Shown here: piece by piece, positions 40,590 to 43,238 of the stretch
How positions within the stretch are numbered: position 1 is the first letter of the stretch
Layout of the letters: each line of letters begins with the position of its first letter
Assembly: GCA_033763735.1 (NCBI GenBank)
Contig: JANRJY010000011.1
Coordinates: 1 to 43,238 of the forward strand
Direction of reading: 5' to 3'
DNA length: 43,238 bases
Source: JANRJY01 sp033763735
GTDB taxonomy: Bacteria; Bacteroidota; Bacteroidia; Cytophagales; UBA9547
The notes under the pieces: model-generated
What the model saw: only the letters and a program-made list of their open reading frames with translations
The model's database searches: none
Told to the model about the DNA's origin: nothing
Position numbers and translations under genes: made by a program

Positions 40590-43238
40590 TTATTTTGCAA
40601 TGGCTTTCAAACTTTTTTCGATTGCATCTATTTTATCTTCTGCATCCGATTTTTTCTTTTTTTCTGCCGCTACTACTTCCGGTTTGGCATTGGCAACAAA
40701 TTTTTCGTTATTCAATTTTAAATTTACAGAATTTAAAAAACCCTTCAAATATTCAAGTTCCTTTATTTTCGCTTCTTGTTCAGCTTCAATATCGAAATTG
40801 TCATCCATAGGTATAAACACTTCCATTTGAGCAACCAAAATCAAGGTGCTTTTTTCGTTTTTGGTTTTTATAATCTCAATTTGGTTGACATTAGCTAATT
40901 TTTTGATAATCAGGTCGAAATTGGTTAATGCTTGTCTCTGAAAATCATTCAAATTATCAAACAATTGTATGGATAACGACTCTTTGGGAGATAATCCTTT
41001 GGTGCTTCTGTAATTCCTGATTTGACTAATCAACTCAAATATTGTATTTGCCTGATTGACAATAGATTCGTTATGATTTTTGATAGTGGGGTAATCGGCA
41101 ACAATCAAGCAATCTTTAGGTTCTCTTGGTTTAAGTTCATGCCATAGTTCTTCGGATATAAATGGCATAACCGGATGAATAATTTTGAGGATACTTTCAA
41201 AATACCCAATTGTTTTCTCATATGTCAACGAATCAATTGGCGAGCCAAAGTCTGGCTTGGCCATTTCCAAATACCACGAACAAAAGTCGTCCCAAACCAG
41301 TTTGTAAATGGATTTTAGTGCATCAGAAATTCGATATTTGTCATAATGTTCTTCTATTTCAGAAATGCTTTTATTTAACTGATTTTCAAACCATTCGTAA
41401 CGAATGTCTTTCTGGTTTATAGTCAGATTTTTGTCCACTTCCCATCCGCTAATCAATCGATAAACATTCCATATTTTATTGGCAAAATTTCGGCCTTGTT
41501 CACAATATTTTTCGTCGAACAACAAATCATTTCCTGCCGGAGATGCCAAAAGCATACCGAACCGTACACCATCAGCCGAATATTTATCAATGAGTTCAAA
41601 TGGATCAGGTGAATTACCAAGCGATTTGGACATTTTGCGACCTTGCTTGTCACGCACGATTCCGGTTAAGTACACATTACGGAAAGGAGCCTTACCGGTA
41701 AACTCATACCCAGCCATGATCATCCTTGCAACCCAGAAAAATAAAATTTCAGGTGCAGTAACTAAGTCATCGGTAGGATAAAAATATTTGAAATCAGCAT
41801 TATTTTTATCTTTAAAACCATCGAAAACACTTATTGGCCACAACCAGGACGAAAACCATGTGTCGAGTACATCTTCATCCTGATGGAGTGTTGAAGGTTG
41901 GGTGTTAAATTTTAAATTAAAAAGATTTAGTGCCTGTTCTTTGTTTTTGGCAACAACAAAATTGCCTTTTTCGTCATACCATGCCGGAATACGGTGCCCC
42001 CACCATAGTTGACGCGATATACACCAATCCTGAACGTTTTCGAGCCAATATTTATAAGTGTTGGTGAATTTGTCTTTGGGATGCAATTGAATGTGACCAT
42101 TGAGCACATTTTCGAGTGTAGGCTTTGCCATTTCCTTCATGGAGCAAAACCATTGTGTGCTGATGCGTGGTTCAATGATGGCGCCTGTTCTTTCAGATGT
42201 ACCTACTTTGTTGGTAATGTCTTTGCTTTCAATAAGATAGCCTTCTTCTGTAAGTTGTTTTACGATTTTTTTGCGTGCAACAAATCGATCTTCACCTACA
42301 TATATAATGCCTGATTTGCTGATGGTGCCATCGGCATTGAGTACATCAATCACTTCCAGGTTATACTTTAGCCCAATTTTATAGTCAGCCAAGTCATGAG
42401 CAGGCGTTACTTTGAGTGATCCTGTCCCAAATTCCATATCTACGTGTTCATCGGTAACTATAGGAATAGCACGTTTGATGATTGGAACAAAGAATTTTTT
42501 GCCATGCAAATGTTTGTAACGCTTATCATCAGGATGTACCGCAATAGCCACGTCCCCCATGATGGTTTCGGGACGAGTGGTTGCAATGGTAAAATATTCC
42601 AGTTGTGCATGTGAGCCTGAAGCGTTGTTTTCAGCTGCATAATATTTCAAAAAGTGGAGTTTGGACTGCGATTCCTTATAAATCACTTCTTCATCCGAAA
42701 CCGTTGTTTGGGCTTGCGGATCCCAATTAATCATACGAGCACCTCGGTATATCAGACCTTTGTTGTATAATTCAACGAAAACCTCTATAACTGCTTCAGA
42801 AAGAGATTCTTCCATGGTAAACCTTGTGCGATCCCAATCGCAAGAGGCACCTAGTTTTTTTAATTGTTCCAATATAATGCCGCCATATTTCTCTTTCCAT
42901 TCCCATGCATGCTTGAAAAACTCTTCGCGTGAGATATTTTTTTTGTCAATGCCTTTTTCCTTAAGCATTGCTACTACTTTGGCTTCGGTAGCGATAGAAG
43001 CGTGATCGGTACCCGGTACCCAACATGCTTCAAAACCCTGCATACGCTTTCTGCGAATAAGAATATCCTGAATGGTGTTGTTGAGCATATGCCCCATGTG
43101 CAACACGCCTGTTACGTTGGGTGGGGGAATGACAATAGTGTATGGTTTTTTGGAAGGATTGGCTTTAGCTTTAAAAAATCCATTGGCTTGCCAATAAGCA
43201 TACCATTTGGACTCAACATCAGTGGGGGAATAGGTTTT
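40590..43238 (-). CDS. valS: Valyl-tRNA synthetase (first few residues outside window)
   Basis: The frame is open from the right edge (KTYSPTDVESKWYAYWQ) to 40590, 883 codons, so only a few N-terminal residues are missing; the first internal ATG (43106) is not the true start. It charges tRNA-Val. The HIGH-type motif PPPNVTGVLHMGH, an editing domain (TTRPETIMGD), the KMSKS motif (GRKMSKSLGNSPDP) and a C-terminal coiled coil (EAEQEAKIKELEYLKGF) are present. Confidence 0.98.
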   Translation of the reverse strand, partial: KTYSPTDVESKWYAYWQANGFFKAKANPSKKPYTIVIPPPNVTGVLHMGHMLNNTIQDILIRRKRMQGFEACWVPGTDHASIATEAKVVAMLKEKGIDKKNISREEFFKHAWEWKEKYGGIILEQLKKLGASCDWDRTRFTMEESLSEAVIEVFVELYNKGLIYRGARMINWDPQAQTTVSDEEVIYKESQSKLHFLKYYAAENNASGSHAQLEYFTIATTRPETIMGDVAIAVHPDDKRYKHLHGKKFFVPIIKRAIPIVTDEHVDMEFGTGSLKVTPAHDLADYKIGLKYNLEVIDVLNADGTISKSGIIYVGEDRFVARKKIVKQLTEEGYLIESKDITNKVGTSERTGAIIEPRISTQWFCSMKEMAKPTLENVLNGHIQLHPKDKFTNTYKYWLENVQDWCISRQLWWGHRIPAWYDEKGNFVVAKNKEQALNLFNLKFNTQPSTLHQDEDVLDTWFSSWLWPISVFDGFKDKNNADFKYFYPTDDLVTAPEILFFWVARMIMAGYEFTGKAPFRNVYLTGIVRDKQGRKMSKSLGNSPDPFELIDKYSADGVRFGMLLASPAGNDLLFDEKYCEQGRNFANKIWNVYRLISGWEVDKNLTINQKDIRYEWFENQLNKSISEIEEHYDKYRISDALKSIYKLVWDDFCSWYLEMAKPDFGSPIDSLTYEKTIGYFESILKIIHPVMPFISEELWHELKPREPKDCLIVADYPTIKNHNESIVNQANTIFELISQIRNYRSTKGLSPKESLSIQLFDNLNDFQRQALTNFDLIIKKLANVNQIEIIKTKNEKSTLILVAQMEVFIPMDDNFDIEAEQEAKIKELEYLKGFLNSVNLKLNNEKFVANAKPEVVAAEKKKKSDAEDKIDAIEKSLKAIAK

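Noticed and set aside
1..43238. tRNA and rRNA genes
   Set aside because: Reading both strands I found no cloverleaf-like segment with a T-loop GGTTCRANYCC or rRNA-like sequence; a covariance-model scan would be needed to exclude a divergent one.

Overview
The window reads as chromosomal DNA of a low-GC member of the Bacteroidota, probably an environmental relative of the Chitinophagales, Saprospirales or Flavobacteriales. Several things support this. Promoters of the form TTTG-N18/19-TAnnTTTG sit before many genes, and there are no obvious Shine-Dalgarno sequences. There is a serine palmitoyltransferase for bacterial sphingolipids, a small histone H1-like protein, a TonB-dependent receptor with a carboxypeptidase-like N-terminal domain, OmpA proteins with PD40 or thrombospondin-3 repeats, and a very large secreted protein made of PKD-like repeats. 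I saw no tRNA, rRNA, CRISPR array, transposase or phage gene. Genes are packed tightly and no gap between genes exceeds 300 bases.

Layout. Bases 1-2850 (minus) hold the first 950 codons of a secreted repeat protein that runs off the left edge; the plus-strand frames there are shadows. Bases 3119-5242 (plus) encode a siroheme sulfite/nitrite reductase with an added helical C-terminal domain. Bases 5244-6960 (minus) are a likely protein-deglycation operon: a coiled-coil membrane protein, a low-molecular-weight phosphatase and a fructosamine-kinase-like enzyme. Next come dnaK (minus), a Uma2 nuclease-like gene (plus), a siroheme-synthesis dehydrogenase and an outer-membrane barrel protein (minus). 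Serine palmitoyltransferase is divergent from the barrel gene, from overlapping promoters. It is followed by a 58-residue histone-like gene and a coupled pair: a class I isoprenoid-synthase-like protein and an rRNA-type methyltransferase.

Bases 15103-22007 (minus) carry a PD40/OmpA protein, argG and two Ser/Tyr/Asn-rich lipoproteins. Bases 22101-31821 hold housekeeping genes: a Nudix hydrolase, menC, hflX, a TonB receptor, a tRNA/rRNA m5C methyltransferase, a MazG-like hydrolase, ilvE, a DraRnl-type RNA ligase and a second coiled-coil membrane protein. Bases 31922-35307 (minus) form a compact overlapping operon: EamA transporter, NfeD protease, half-size EamA, kdsB. After that come a YceI protein, an MFS transporter and an XRE regulator. 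The last stretch (minus) runs valS (start outside the window), TSP3-OmpA, mltG, a YkoF-like protein and a YbgC-type thioesterase.

How the genes connect. Sulfite reduction and siroheme synthesis are both present but about 5 kb apart. Envelope biology dominates: sphingolipid, KDO, peptidoglycan, OmpA, TonB, lipoprotein and adhesin genes. I found no convincing new defence or mobile system. The most unusual content is the uncharacterised class I isoprenoid-like enzyme coupled to a methyltransferase and placed just after a terminator, the two low-complexity lipoproteins, the mosaic 261-bp repeats, and the very short or leaderless promoters.
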